10,531 nucleotides of DNA from an uncultured Francisella sp. (GTDB taxonomy: Bacteria; Pseudomonadota; Gammaproteobacteria; Burkholderiales; Neisseriaceae), in the NCBI GenBank assembly GCA_905373555.1, contig CAJPTP010000017.1, positions 1-10,531 on the forward strand, given 5' to 3'. How positions within the stretch are numbered: the first letter of the stretch is position 1; each line of letters begins with the position of its first letter. The position numbers and the translations under genes were made by a program. The notes under the pieces were generated by a model. That model saw nothing but the letters and a program-made list of their open reading frames with translations, was not told where the DNA came from and made no database searches. Shown here piece by piece: positions 1 to 6,763 of the stretch.

Positions 1-210
1 AATTTCACACAGCAAGCCTACACTTCCCCCCGTTCTTGGCCAACGTTGCGGTTTTCCGCGGCCGGGGGCGGGCGTTGAGATCGGTTTGCCAAGCGCGCCG
101 CGCGCCGCCCGGCCTTTCCGGTTTTTCCGCTTTTCGGCCCGTTGTCGTTGTGTTTGCCCAATGGCGCCGCAAGCCCTTTTGAACCTCCGGCCTTTTGAAT
201 ATGGATCGTT
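1..210. other. Upstream region of ugpQ, no gene seen
   Basis: No reading frame here looks like protein; the open frames are arginine- and proline-rich by-products of GC-rich DNA. The only structure seen is a 9-bp direct repeat, CCTTTTGAA, at 175-183 and 191-199 (period 16), just before ugpQ. No convincing -35/-10 pair was found. If ugpQ has its own promoter it must lie here or to the left of the window. Confidence 0.5.
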
Positions 211-1020
211 ATGTCCCGCAACGTTGACAAGTTTTCCTTTCCCTTTTGGGTCGCCCACCGAGGCGGCGGCAACCTGGCTCCTGAAAACACCATGCAAGCC
301 TTTGAGATGGGCTACAAGCGCGGCTTTCGGGCCTTCGAGTGCGACGCCCGCATCACCAAAGACGGCGCGGCCGTGGTCGCGCACGACGACGATTTGGCGC
401 GCACGGGCGGGATCGACGCGCAAATCGCGGATCTGACGCTCAAGCAGCTGCAATCCTACGATTTGAATTGCTCGTCGAGCGAGTTTCACGGGTGTTTTGC
501 GCCCACCGTCGAGCAGGTGTGCGCGTTTTGCCTGGAGCGCGGCTGCGCCCTGAATTTGGAAATCAAACCCGCCTTGGGGCTGGAGGAAAAAACCGCCAAA
601 GCCGCCGCGGACGCCGCGCTGCCGTTTGCGCAGAAGGGCTTGCCCATCCTGTTTTCCTCTTTTTCCGAGGAGAGCCTGCATTGGCTGGAGCGCAACCAAC
701 CCCAAACCCAAAGGGCGCTGCTGAAGGCTTTTTGCGTCGACGAAGAAGCGTTGCTGGAGTCGCTCGCAGGCGTCGGGGCCTTTGCCGCCAACCTCTACTG
801 CGAGGATTTGACGGAAAGCTTGGTTCAACAGTTGCATGACGCAGGGTACGAAGTGTACGTCTGGACGCCCGAAACGCTGGATGAGGCCGTGAAAATGGCC
901 TCCATGGGCGTCGACGGCGTCATCACCGACGCCGTGAGCGAGGTGGGGGAGAAATTCTTAAGCGACGAGCGCGCCGCCGCCAGCCCCCTCAACCCCATCG
1001 CAAGCCCGGCCCAAGCCTGA
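211..1020 (+). CDS. ugpQ: Cytoplasmic glycerophosphodiester phosphodiesterase
   Basis: Predicted to hydrolyse glycerophosphodiesters (such as glycerophosphocholine and glycerophosphoethanolamine) to sn-glycerol-3-phosphate and an alcohol, with a divalent metal, as known for the GDPD family. The 269-residue protein shows the family signature in order: HRGG at 16-19, PENT at 24-27, the metal-binding pair E43 and D45, HDD at 58-60, LEIKP at 116-120, and a C-terminal VWTPET followed by GVDGVITD that closes the TIM barrel. There is no signal peptide, so it should be cytoplasmic, which matches UgpQ rather than periplasmic GlpQ. An in-frame TGA at 196-198 rules out an upstream start. The ribosome site is weak (only GGA at 203-205). 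It is about 22 residues longer than E. coli UgpQ, partly from an Ala/Pro-rich tail. It sits ahead of the transporter genes instead of behind them. Confidence 0.95.
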   Translation: MSRNVDKFSFPFWVAHRGGGNLAPENTMQAFEMGYKRGFRAFECDARITKDGAAVVAHDDDLARTGGIDAQIADLTLKQLQSYDLNCSSSEFHGCFAPTVEQVCAFCLERGCALNLEIKPALGLEEKTAKAAADAALPFAQKGLPILFSSFSEESLHWLERNQPQTQRALLKAFCVDEEALLESLAGVGAFAANLYCEDLTESLVQQLHDAGYEVYVWTPETLDEAVKMASMGVDGVITDAVSEVGEKFLSDERAAASPLNPIASPAQA

Positions 1021-1120
1021 TCCTCGGCCCCAAGCAAACCCGGCGCAAGAGCGCTCAGCGAAGGCGCGGCCGCGCTGGGCCGCCGATTTGGCGCGCCGGC
1101 TTGGCGGGCAAGGCGCGAGG

Positions 1121-1150
1121 CGGCTTGGTTCGGCCTGGTTCAGCTTGGCC
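1121..1150. repeat. Imperfect 10-bp tandem repeat
   Basis: Three consecutive 10-bp blocks are CGGCTTGGTT, CGGCCTGGTT and CAGCTTGGCC. The second matches the first at 9 of 10 positions and the third at 7 of 10. The third block runs into the palindrome GCTTGGCCAAGC at 1143-1154. It is non-coding and its function is unknown. Confidence 0.6.
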
Positions 1151-1260
1151 AAGCCGTGGCTGGCTTTTCTCGGCTTGCGCGACGAAAAACGCTCGAAAGC
1201 AGACTTGCGCCGCGCGGGTCAAACGCAATGCGTCCGAAGAGACGCGGCGCAAGTTCGCAG

Positions 1261-1303
1261 GTCAAAAACAGGCGCGCCCGCGCGGGCAACGGCTTTTTTT
1301 GAC
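1261..1303. terminator. Possible bidirectional terminator after ugpQ
   Basis: An outer inverted repeat GTCAAAAA (1261-1268) / TTTTTGAC (1296-1303) encloses a GC core that contains the 12-bp palindrome GCCCGCGCGGGC (1276-1287). On the plus strand a T7 run follows at 1294-1300; on the minus strand the A5 at 1264-1268 would give a short U run. Six bases separate the core from the T run, so it is not ideal. It would end ugpQ transcription about 270 bp after the stop and insulate ugpB. Confidence 0.5.
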
Positions 1304-1331
1304 CCAAAAATACGCCGATCGGTCGAGTTTT

Positions 1332-1360
1332 ATGACAGACGGTCACAATTCTTCGGACAG
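1332..1360. promoter_or_regulatory. Weak Pho-box-like site upstream of ugpB
   Basis: ATGACAG (1332-1338) is the exact reverse complement of the PhoB half-site CTGTCAT, and CGGACAG (1354-1360) repeats it at 5 of 7 positions exactly 22 bp (two 11-bp steps) further on. The middle step, TCACAAT, fits poorly. Pho boxes are 7-bp units repeated every 11 bp, and ugp operons are classic Pho-regulon members in E. coli, so the location makes sense. The match is incomplete, the orientation is opposite to the usual one, and it lies about 300 bp before ugpB. Confidence 0.25.
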
Positions 1361-1657
1361 GCGAAAACAACCGGGCAATAAGGAACCGAGCGAATCAGGG
1401 CCGACTCCAGGCATAGGGGCGATCCGGCAACCCGGATCCGCAGCCCTTTTCGACCGCTTGCCGCCTTTGCCCGTCCGGGTCAAATTTGGACGGCGCTCGG
1501 CCCGACTCGCCCCTCGCATGGGAACGACGAGGCATGCGCCGTTTTGCCGCCTTAGCCGAACATCGCGCATTGGGGCCCGGGGCTCTTTGTTGATCTTGGG
1601 GCGTTTTCCCTTCGCCCGACGCGATTGCCGTCTGTCCTGCCAAAAGAAAGGTTTCGC

Positions 1658-3070
1658 ATGTCTTTGACCGCCAACTTCAAATCCGAAATCAAAGCCATCC
1701 TCGCGGCCGCCGCCTTCGCGGCGCTGTGCTCCTGCTCGCCGTCCGGCGATTCGGCCTCGGGGCGAAACGCCGCATCCCCCTCGGGCGGCTCGAACCCTGA
1801 GCCCGCCCGGGCGCCCGCGGCCGCCAAGACGGAAATCTCCTTTTGGCATTCGATGGACGGCTCCTTGGGCAAAACCTTGTCCGGATTGATCGACGAATAC
1901 AACGCCTCGCAGAGCAAGTACAAAGTCAACGCGCAGTTCAAAGGCGGCTACGCCGAATCGATGAACGCGGGCGTCGCAGCGTATCGGGCGGGACAAGCGC
2001 CGGACATTCTGCAAGTCTTCGAGGTTGGGACGGCGACCATGATCCACTCGGGCGGCGCGATCAAACCCGTCTATGAGATCGCCGCGGAAACCGGGGGCGA
2101 TCTTGACGCCAAGGATTTGATCGGCGCCGTCGCCTCCTACTACTCCGACAAAGACGGCAAGCTGATTTCCATGCCGTTCAACAGCTCCACGCCCGTGATG
2201 TACTACAACAAAGACGCCTTCAAAAAGGCGGGGCTGGATCCGAAGATTCCGCCCAAAACTTACGGCGACCTCAAAACCCAGACCAAGGCGTTGGCCAAGG
2301 CGACGGGCTGCGGCTACACGACGACTTGGCCGGCGTGGCTGTTTTTGGAAACGTTCTCGGCTTGGCACAACGTTCGCTACGCCACAGAAAACAACGGGTT
2401 CGGCGGGCTCAAGGCGCGCATCGACCTGACCGATCCCGTTTACAAGCGTTTGTTTTCCGACCTCAAAAACATGTCTTCCGACGGCTCCTTCGTCTACGGC
2501 GGCCGCGCCGACAACGCCTACGAGCTGTTCGTCGGCGGCAAGTGCGCCATGATGACGGGCTCTTCGGCCTCCTACGCCGACATTTCCCAAAACGCGAGAT
2601 TCGACTGGGGCGTTGCGCCGCTGCCCTACTACGGCGACGTCCCGGGCGCCCCCCAAAACACCATCATCGGCGGCGCCTCGCTGTGGGTCTTCTCGGGCAA
2701 GGGCAAGCCCGTGTACGAGGGCGCGGCCGATTTCTTCAAGTTCCTCGCCCGGCCCGAGAACGCCGCCAAATGGAGCAAAGAGACGGGCTACGTTCCCGTC
2801 ACGCGATCGGCCCGCGATCAAATCGAGGCGTCCGGCTTTTACAAGGAAAGGCCCGGGGCCGACGTCGCCATCGAGCAGCTCGACGCGGACGTCACCGACG
2901 CCTCGCGAGGCGTGCGCTTGGGCAACCTCGCCGACATCCGCAACATCGAGGAGGGCGTCATGGAGCGCATGTTCGCCGACAAAATCTCCGTCGACGAAGG
3001 CTTGAAAGAAATGCAGGACAAGTCCAACGAAGTCTTGGAGCGGTTCGAGAAAGACCACGCCAACGAGTGA
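1658..3070 (+). CDS. ugpB: sn-Glycerol-3-phosphate-binding protein of the Ugp ABC transporter
   Basis: Periplasmic substrate-binding protein that delivers G3P or glycerophosphodiesters to UgpAE. ATG at 1658 is preferred because AAAGG lies six bases upstream and it gives a clean signal peptide (charged start, hydrophobic 13-23). A TTG at 1625 would add 11 residues with no ribosome site. The mature part (about 58-470) follows E. coli UgpB throughout: FWHSMDG (62-68), ILQVFEVGTATM (117-128), PFNSSTPVMYYNKDAFKKAGLD (173-194, given as landmarks), FSAWHN (233-238), IIGGASLWV (336-344), GYVPVT (377-382) and RLGN (420-423). Odd point: the signal ends in L-C-S-C, a lipobox-like motif with C26, followed by about 30 residues rich in Ser, Pro, Gly and Ala, so it may be a lipoprotein rather than a free periplasmic protein. 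At 470 residues it exceeds the E. coli protein (438) mainly by this linker. Confidence 0.97.
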   Translation: MSLTANFKSEIKAILAAAAFAALCSCSPSGDSASGRNAASPSGGSNPEPARAPAAAKTEISFWHSMDGSLGKTLSGLIDEYNASQSKYKVNAQFKGGYAESMNAGVAAYRAGQAPDILQVFEVGTATMIHSGGAIKPVYEIAAETGGDLDAKDLIGAVASYYSDKDGKLISMPFNSSTPVMYYNKDAFKKAGLDPKIPPKTYGDLKTQTKALAKATGCGYTTTWPAWLFLETFSAWHNVRYATENNGFGGLKARIDLTDPVYKRLFSDLKNMSSDGSFVYGGRADNAYELFVGGKCAMMTGSSASYADISQNARFDWGVAPLPYYGDVPGAPQNTIIGGASLWVFSGKGKPVYEGAADFFKFLARPENAAKWSKETGYVPVTRSARDQIEASGFYKERPGADVAIEQLDADVTDASRGVRLGNLADIRNIEEGVMERMFADKISVDEGLKEMQDKSNEVLERFEKDHANE

Positions 3071-3084
3071 GCGCAAAGAGGGGC

Positions 3085-3114
3085 TTGGCGGGCCGGAAAC
3101 GGCCGGCCGGCCAA
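3085..3114 (+). other. Intercistronic stem-loop after ugpB
   Basis: TTGGCGGGCCGG (3085-3096) pairs with CCGGCCGGCCAA (3103-3114) over 12 positions with a single G:G mismatch and a six-base loop. It begins 15 bp after the ugpB stop and has no T run, so it is not a standard terminator. In many ABC operons a hairpin here protects the binding-protein message and so raises its dose relative to the permease genes; that role is inferred. Confidence 0.55.
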
Positions 3115-3206
3115 ACCGCGGCGAGGGCTTAGGGTCATGCCGACAGGAAAGGCTTGACGAAGTCGGCGATCTGTTTTGGATCCATTCCGAACTCGGGCGG
3201 CAAGCC

Positions 3207-3253
3207 GGGATCGGGATCGAAACCTGAAACGAACCTGAAACGGAACCGGAACC
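3207..3253. repeat. Nested short tandem repeats before ugpA
   Basis: GGGATC occurs twice in tandem (3207-3218), then AACCTGAAACG twice exactly (3221-3231, 3232-3242), then GGAACC twice (3242-3253), with GAAATCGGATTC trailing. The tract ends 18 bp before the ugpA ribosome site. Such arrays arise by replication slippage and can vary in length between strains. Read as 7-bp units every 11 bp (CTGAAAC, CTGAAAC, CCGGAAC from 3224) it also resembles the layout of an OmpR/PhoB-type binding site. Confidence 0.7.
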
Positions 3254-3281
3254 GAAATCGGATTCGCCCAAAGAGGAGCCC

Positions 3282-4166
3282 ATGGAAACGAGCGTTTATC
3301 GCGGGCGGCGCGCGCTGCCGTATTTGCTGATGCTGCCGCAATTGGCGGTGGTGGCTGTGTTTTTTTATTGGCCCGCGTTGGACGGGGCCGTTTCGTCCTT
3401 TTACAGGATGTCGGCGTTTGGCGGCTCCAAAACGTTCGCTGGCTGGGACAACTTCGCGCGGCTGTTCGATCCCTCAAGCGGGTATCTGCAATCGGTCAAG
3501 GTCAGCGTCGAATTCGCCGCCGTCGTCACGATCGCGGGATTGGCGGGATCCTTGCTGTTGGCCTACTGCGCAAGCAACGTGAAAAAAGGGGCGGGGTTTT
3601 ACCGGGTGGCCCTGATCATTCCCTACGCGGTCGCGCCTGCGGTCGTGGGCATGATTTTTCGCTTCATCTTCAATCCCGCCTCGGGATACTTGGCCTTGTT
3701 TTTGGGGCGTTTCGGGATCGAATGGAATCCCGCGCTCAACGGCGCCCACGCCTTCGTTTTGGTCTCGGCGTGCGCCGTGTGGGCCAACATGTCGTACAAC
3801 TTCGTCTTTTTTTACGCGGGCTTGCAGGCCATTCCCCGATCCTTGATCGAGGCGTCGAGCATAGACGGCGCGTCTCGATGGGCGCAGTTTTGGCGCATCG
3901 TCTTCCCGCTGCTGGCGCCCACGACCTTCTTTCTGCTCGTAATGAACCTGATCTACGCTTTTTTCGAGACTTTCCCCATCATTGACGTCGCCACCCAAGG
4001 CGGCCCGGGATCGGCCACGACGACCATGGTTTACGGGGCGTACAGAGCGGCATTCCGGTCTTTGGACTACGGCTCGGCGGGCGCCCAGTCGCTGATTCTG
4101 ATGGGGCTGATCGCCGTTTTGACTTTCTTTCAGTTCAAATACATCGACAAAAAATCGCGCCTTTGA
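3282..4166 (+). CDS. ugpA: Ugp ABC transporter permease subunit A
   Basis: One of two inner-membrane channel subunits for G3P and glycerophosphodiester uptake. The 294 residues match the length of E. coli UgpA (295) and align along its length: the opening PYLLMLPQL (13-21) leads into the first helix, LIIPYAVAPAVVG (111-123) and SYNFVFFYAGLQAIPRSLIE (171-190) are near-identical, and the cytoplasmic EAA loop that docks on the ATPase runs from E190 (EASSIDGAS) to about 211. Six membrane helices are expected. The start is fixed by AGAGGAG at 3272-3278, a strong ribosome site though only three bases from the ATG. It lies 211 bp after ugpB, a wide gap for subunits of one transporter, and 18 bp before ugpE. 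Confidence 0.97.
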   Translation: METSVYRGRRALPYLLMLPQLAVVAVFFYWPALDGAVSSFYRMSAFGGSKTFAGWDNFARLFDPSSGYLQSVKVSVEFAAVVTIAGLAGSLLLAYCASNVKKGAGFYRVALIIPYAVAPAVVGMIFRFIFNPASGYLALFLGRFGIEWNPALNGAHAFVLVSACAVWANMSYNFVFFYAGLQAIPRSLIEASSIDGASRWAQFWRIVFPLLAPTTFFLLVMNLIYAFFETFPIIDVATQGGPGSATTTMVYGAYRAAFRSLDYGSAGAQSLILMGLIAVLTFFQFKYIDKKSRL

Positions 4167-4184
4167 GCGCTCCGGGGGCAGTTC

Positions 4185-5096
4185 ATGGCCAACCCACACT
4201 CCGCCGCCGTCGGCGAGACGGCGCAATTTGCCGCCCTTCTCGCCCGGGCCCGAAATTTTTTGGCGCCCGGCGCGAAATTTGAGCTTTTCAACCACTTGAC
4301 GCTGATCATCGGGGTCGCCGTCGTGTTTTTTCCGCTGTACTTGATGCTGGTGGCGTCCACGCTGTCCAGCCAAGACGTCGTCAACCCGCCTTTGCCTTTG
4401 CTTCCCGGCACCCAAGGCCCGGAGAACTACAAAAGCGCTTGGACGGGCGCCGAAACCGGCCTGCCCGCTTGGAAAATGATGAAGGTGAGCCTCATCGTCG
4501 CCTTGGGCGTGACCGCGGGCAAAACCGTCTTGTCGCTGCTTTCCGCCTTTGCCGCGGTGTATTTCCGATTTCCCTTGCGCGGGCTCTTCTTTGCCTTGAT
4601 TTTCGCGACCTTGATGCTGCCCGTTGAGGTGCGCATCTCCCCCACCTACGACGCGGTGGCCGCGATGGGTTTGGTCAACTCCTACGGGGGCATGATTCTG
4701 CCTTTGATCGCTTCGGCCACGGCGACTTTTCTGTTTCGCCAGTTTTTCATGACCGTGCCCAACGAGATTTTGGAGGCGTCCAAGGTCGACGGGGCATCGC
4801 CCATGCGGTTTTTCTTCTCCATTTTGCTGCCGTTGAGCCGCAACAACATCATCGCCCTGTGCATCATTCAGTTCATCTACGGTTGGAATCAATACTTGTG
4901 GCCGCTTTTGATGAAAACTTCCGACGACATGACCGCCATCGTCGTGGGGGTCAAGGCGATGATGGGCACGGGCGGGTCGGTCTCGAATTACGGCGCGGTC
5001 ATGGCCACCTGCGCCTTGGCCTTGATTCCGCCGCTCCTTGTCATCGCGCTTTTGCAAAAGCGCTTTGTCGAAGGCTTGGTCGAAAGCGAGAAATAG
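4185..5096 (+). CDS. ugpE: Ugp ABC transporter permease subunit E
   Basis: Second inner-membrane channel subunit, partner of UgpA. Landmarks shared with E. coli UgpE include LMLPVEVRI (143-151), SATATFLFRQFFMT (177-190), the EAA loop beginning at E197 (EASKVDGASPMRFF) and FIYGWNQYLWPLL (230-242), with the family ending GLVESEK. Six helices are expected. At 303 residues it is about 22 longer than E. coli UgpE; the extra length is an N-terminal stretch of about 24 residues before FNHLTLIIG. No other ATG is available there, and the ribosome site is only a G run at 4174-4178. The gap after ugpA is 18 bp, so translation of the two is probably coupled or co-transcribed. Confidence 0.97.
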   Translation: MANPHSAAVGETAQFAALLARARNFLAPGAKFELFNHLTLIIGVAVVFFPLYLMLVASTLSSQDVVNPPLPLLPGTQGPENYKSAWTGAETGLPAWKMMKVSLIVALGVTAGKTVLSLLSAFAAVYFRFPLRGLFFALIFATLMLPVEVRISPTYDAVAAMGLVNSYGGMILPLIASATATFLFRQFFMTVPNEILEASKVDGASPMRFFFSILLPLSRNNIIALCIIQFIYGWNQYLWPLLMKTSDDMTAIVVGVKAMMGTGGSVSNYGAVMATCALALIPPLLVIALLQKRFVEGLVESEK

Positions 5097-5279
5097 GGGC
5101 AGGCCGCGCGCATTCCCTTGGGCGGATCGACGCCGCTTCGACCCCAAACGGCGGCCATCGGCAACAGGCCCGGCGCAAAACGCATCGGCGCCTTGCTTGG
5201 CTTGGGGCAGGGCTTCGGCCCAAAACACCCCATCGGGCAAACCCATGCCGAAAAATCCAGATAAAACAGAAAGAAAGCG
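5097..5279. other. ugpE-ugpC gap with a possible leader peptide
   Basis: A 183-bp spacer. Near its end an ATG at 5245 opens a 12-codon Lys/Arg-rich frame (MPKNPDKTERKR) whose TGA overlaps the ugpC start as ATGA (5280-5283), an arrangement that often couples translation. No ribosome site is clear for this mini-frame. Minus-strand text around 5110-5247 has codon use like the host genes, but I do not recognise it. Confidence 0.35.
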
Positions 5280-6452
5280 ATGAGCTTTTTGGACACAACC
5301 CTTAGCCCGGGAGACGGCGCCGCGGCAAAAAGCGCCGGCAAAAGCTCGGGCCAAACCTCCGACGCCTCGGGCGATGCGATGCTGCGACTCCAAGGCGTGA
5401 GCAAAACCTACGACAACGGATACTTGGCGATCCCAAGCGTCGATCTGGAAATCAAAAAAGGCGAGTTTGTGGTGTTGGTCGGCCCGTCGGGATGCGGCAA
5501 ATCGACGCTGCTGCGCCTGATCGCGGGCTTGGAGGCGCCCAGCTCGGGCTCGATCGGCGTCAACGGCGCCGACGTCACCGCTTGGGAGCCCGCCCGGCGC
5601 AACGTCGCGATGGTGTTTCAAAACTACGCGCTGTACCCGCACATGAGCGTTTACGACAACATGGCGTTCAGCCTCAAGGTCAGAAAAACGCCCAAAGCCG
5701 AGATCGACAAAGCCGTGCGCGAAACGGCTGCGGCATTGGGGATCGAGCCTTGCCTGAAATCGAAACCCGGCCGGCTTTCGGGCGGCCAGCGTCAGCGCGT
5801 GGCCATGGGCCGAGCCTTGGTGCGGCGCCCGGCTTTGTTTTTGTTCGACGAGCCGTTGAGCAACCTCGACGCCAAGCTGCGCGCGCAGCTTAGGCTTGAG
5901 ATCAAAAAACTGCATCGAAGCTTCAACGTCACAAGCGTTTACGTCACGCACGACCAAGCCGAGGCCATGACTTTGGCCGACCGCATCGTGGTGCTCAACA
6001 AAGGCCGCGTCGAGCAATTCGCGCCGCCCCAAGCCGTCTTTGACGAACCCGCGACCGAGTTTGTCGCCCGATTCATGGGCTCGCCGCCGATGAACACCCT
6101 TGAGGTGACGCAAGACGCTCAAGGGGCGTGGCGGCTGTCCGACGGAACGCCGATCGATCCCTCGCCTTTCCCGCAAAGGGCCTTGGCCGCCCGGCGCTTC
6201 AAGATCGGGATGCGCCCCGAGTACATGGAGCCCGTCGATCAAGGCGGGATCGAGGCGACGATCGAGACGATCGAGACTCTGGGCTCCGAAGAGCTCGCCC
6301 ACATGAGGCTGGGCAAGGAGAGTTTGGCACTGCGCTGCATGGGCGCCCGCCTGCCCGACCGGTTCAAGATCGGCGCCAAGGCGCGGGTGTGGGCCAAGCC
6401 CGGGCGCGAGCCGCTGTATTTCGATTGCGAGACGGGCCGGCGCATCGCCTAA
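5280..6452 (+). CDS. ugpC: Ugp ABC transporter ATP-binding protein
   Basis: ATPase that powers UgpAE; it would sit on the cytoplasmic face as a dimer. All nucleotide-binding motifs are intact: Walker A GPSGCGKST (68-76), Q-loop Q114 in MVFQN, signature LSGGQ (166-170), Walker B LFLFDE (186-191), D-loop SNLD (194-197) and switch histidine H224. The region from about 280 to 390 is the TOBE-type regulatory domain of the MalK/UgpC family (GMRPEYM at 310-316). With ATG 5280 it has 390 residues and a Ser/Gly/Ala-rich N-terminal extension of about 33. The in-frame ATG at 5379 would give 357 residues, close to E. coli's 356, but has no good ribosome site, whereas 5280 follows a purine run (5268-5277). 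An in-frame TAA at 5262 bars longer forms. The true start is uncertain; the function is not. Confidence 0.95.
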   Translation: MSFLDTTLSPGDGAAAKSAGKSSGQTSDASGDAMLRLQGVSKTYDNGYLAIPSVDLEIKKGEFVVLVGPSGCGKSTLLRLIAGLEAPSSGSIGVNGADVTAWEPARRNVAMVFQNYALYPHMSVYDNMAFSLKVRKTPKAEIDKAVRETAAALGIEPCLKSKPGRLSGGQRQRVAMGRALVRRPALFLFDEPLSNLDAKLRAQLRLEIKKLHRSFNVTSVYVTHDQAEAMTLADRIVVLNKGRVEQFAPPQAVFDEPATEFVARFMGSPPMNTLEVTQDAQGAWRLSDGTPIDPSPFPQRALAARRFKIGMRPEYMEPVDQGGIEATIETIETLGSEELAHMRLGKESLALRCMGARLPDRFKIGAKARVWAKPGREPLYFDCETGRRIA

Positions 6453-6674
6453 GCCATCGTTTGAGCCTTGACGCCGGCCGCTCTGCGCGCGGGCCCGCGC
6501 ATGGGGGAAGAAAGAAAAAAAGAAGCTTGGGGGCTTGCCCGCTTCGCCGGGCCTCCTTCGGCCCGTGCCAACCGGCTTGGCCGGGACGCTCGGGGCCCGC
6601 CGCATCGAGCGAGCCGCGCGGGCGCGCGGCGGATCGGAACCATGCGGCCGCGATCAAGGCGCGCAACGCAAAAC
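6453..6674. other. Convergent gap downstream of ugpC
   Basis: Non-coding space between ugpC and the opposing Sel1 gene. It contains two perfect GC palindromes: GCGCGGGCCCGCGC at 6487-6500 and, at 6613-6630, GCCGCGCG and CGCGCGGC arms around two G. Neither is followed by T on the plus strand, so ugpC may end by factor-dependent termination or read into the terminator at 6675-6714. A purine-only stretch (6503-6524) follows the first palindrome. Confidence 0.5.
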
Positions 6675-6714
6675 AAAAAAAAACGGAGGAAGGCGACCGC
6701 CTTGTCCTCCGTTT
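6675..6714 (-). terminator. Intrinsic terminator of the Sel1 gene
   Basis: On the minus strand a 10-bp perfect stem (AAACGGAGGA at 6705-6714 reversed, pairing with 6681-6690) continues into a second AGGC/GCCT stem (6691-6694, 6699-6702) around a small loop and is followed by T9 (the A run at 6675-6683). This is a textbook rho-independent terminator 50 bp after the Sel1 gene stop. On the plus strand only three T follow the stem, so it would stop ugpC read-through poorly. Confidence 0.9.
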
Positions 6715-6763
6715 CCGATTCGGTTCGATGCTCGGCGCCCCGGCGCAAGCCCGCCGAGCCGGC

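Larger units (their letters stand above)
1021..1657. other. Long ugpQ-ugpB intergenic region
   Basis: These 637 bp hold no convincing gene. A plus-strand frame of 188 codons crosses most of it, but its translation is arginine- and serine-rich with no recognisable fold, and it would run over the ugpB start. What can be seen is a 10-bp tandem repeat (1121-1150), a perfect 12-bp palindrome GCTTGGCCAAGC (1143-1154), a terminator-like hairpin (1261-1303), a weak Pho-box-like site (1332-1360), and the ugpB ribosome site AAAGG at 1647-1651. The ugpB promoter presumably lies between about 1304 and 1640, but I see no strong TATAAT. Confidence 0.6.

Noticed and set aside
1..12. The first 12 bases equal part of the lac leader found in common cloning vectors
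   Set aside because: A 12-base match at the window edge, with the following bases differing from lac, can occur by chance. It would matter only if bases to the left continued the match.
1632..1638. CTGTCCT, a 6 of 7 match to a PhoB half-site, near the ugpB start
   Set aside because: No partner unit 11 bp to either side, and it lies only 20 bp before the ATG, too close to act as an activator site.
1101..1667. A plus-strand frame of 188 codons in the ugpQ-ugpB gap
   Set aside because: Its composition is Arg/Ser/Pro-rich, it has no ribosome site, and it runs over the well supported ugpB start.
1343..3283. A minus-strand open frame of 646 codons opposite ugpB
   Set aside because: It overlaps a certain ugpB over its full length and has no recognisable domain or ribosome site.
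3474..6605. A very long open frame (over 1000 codons) on the minus strand across ugpA, ugpE and ugpC
   Set aside because: It lies opposite three certain genes, and its translation is low-complexity and rich in Arg, Gly and His. It is a by-product of GC-rich codons.
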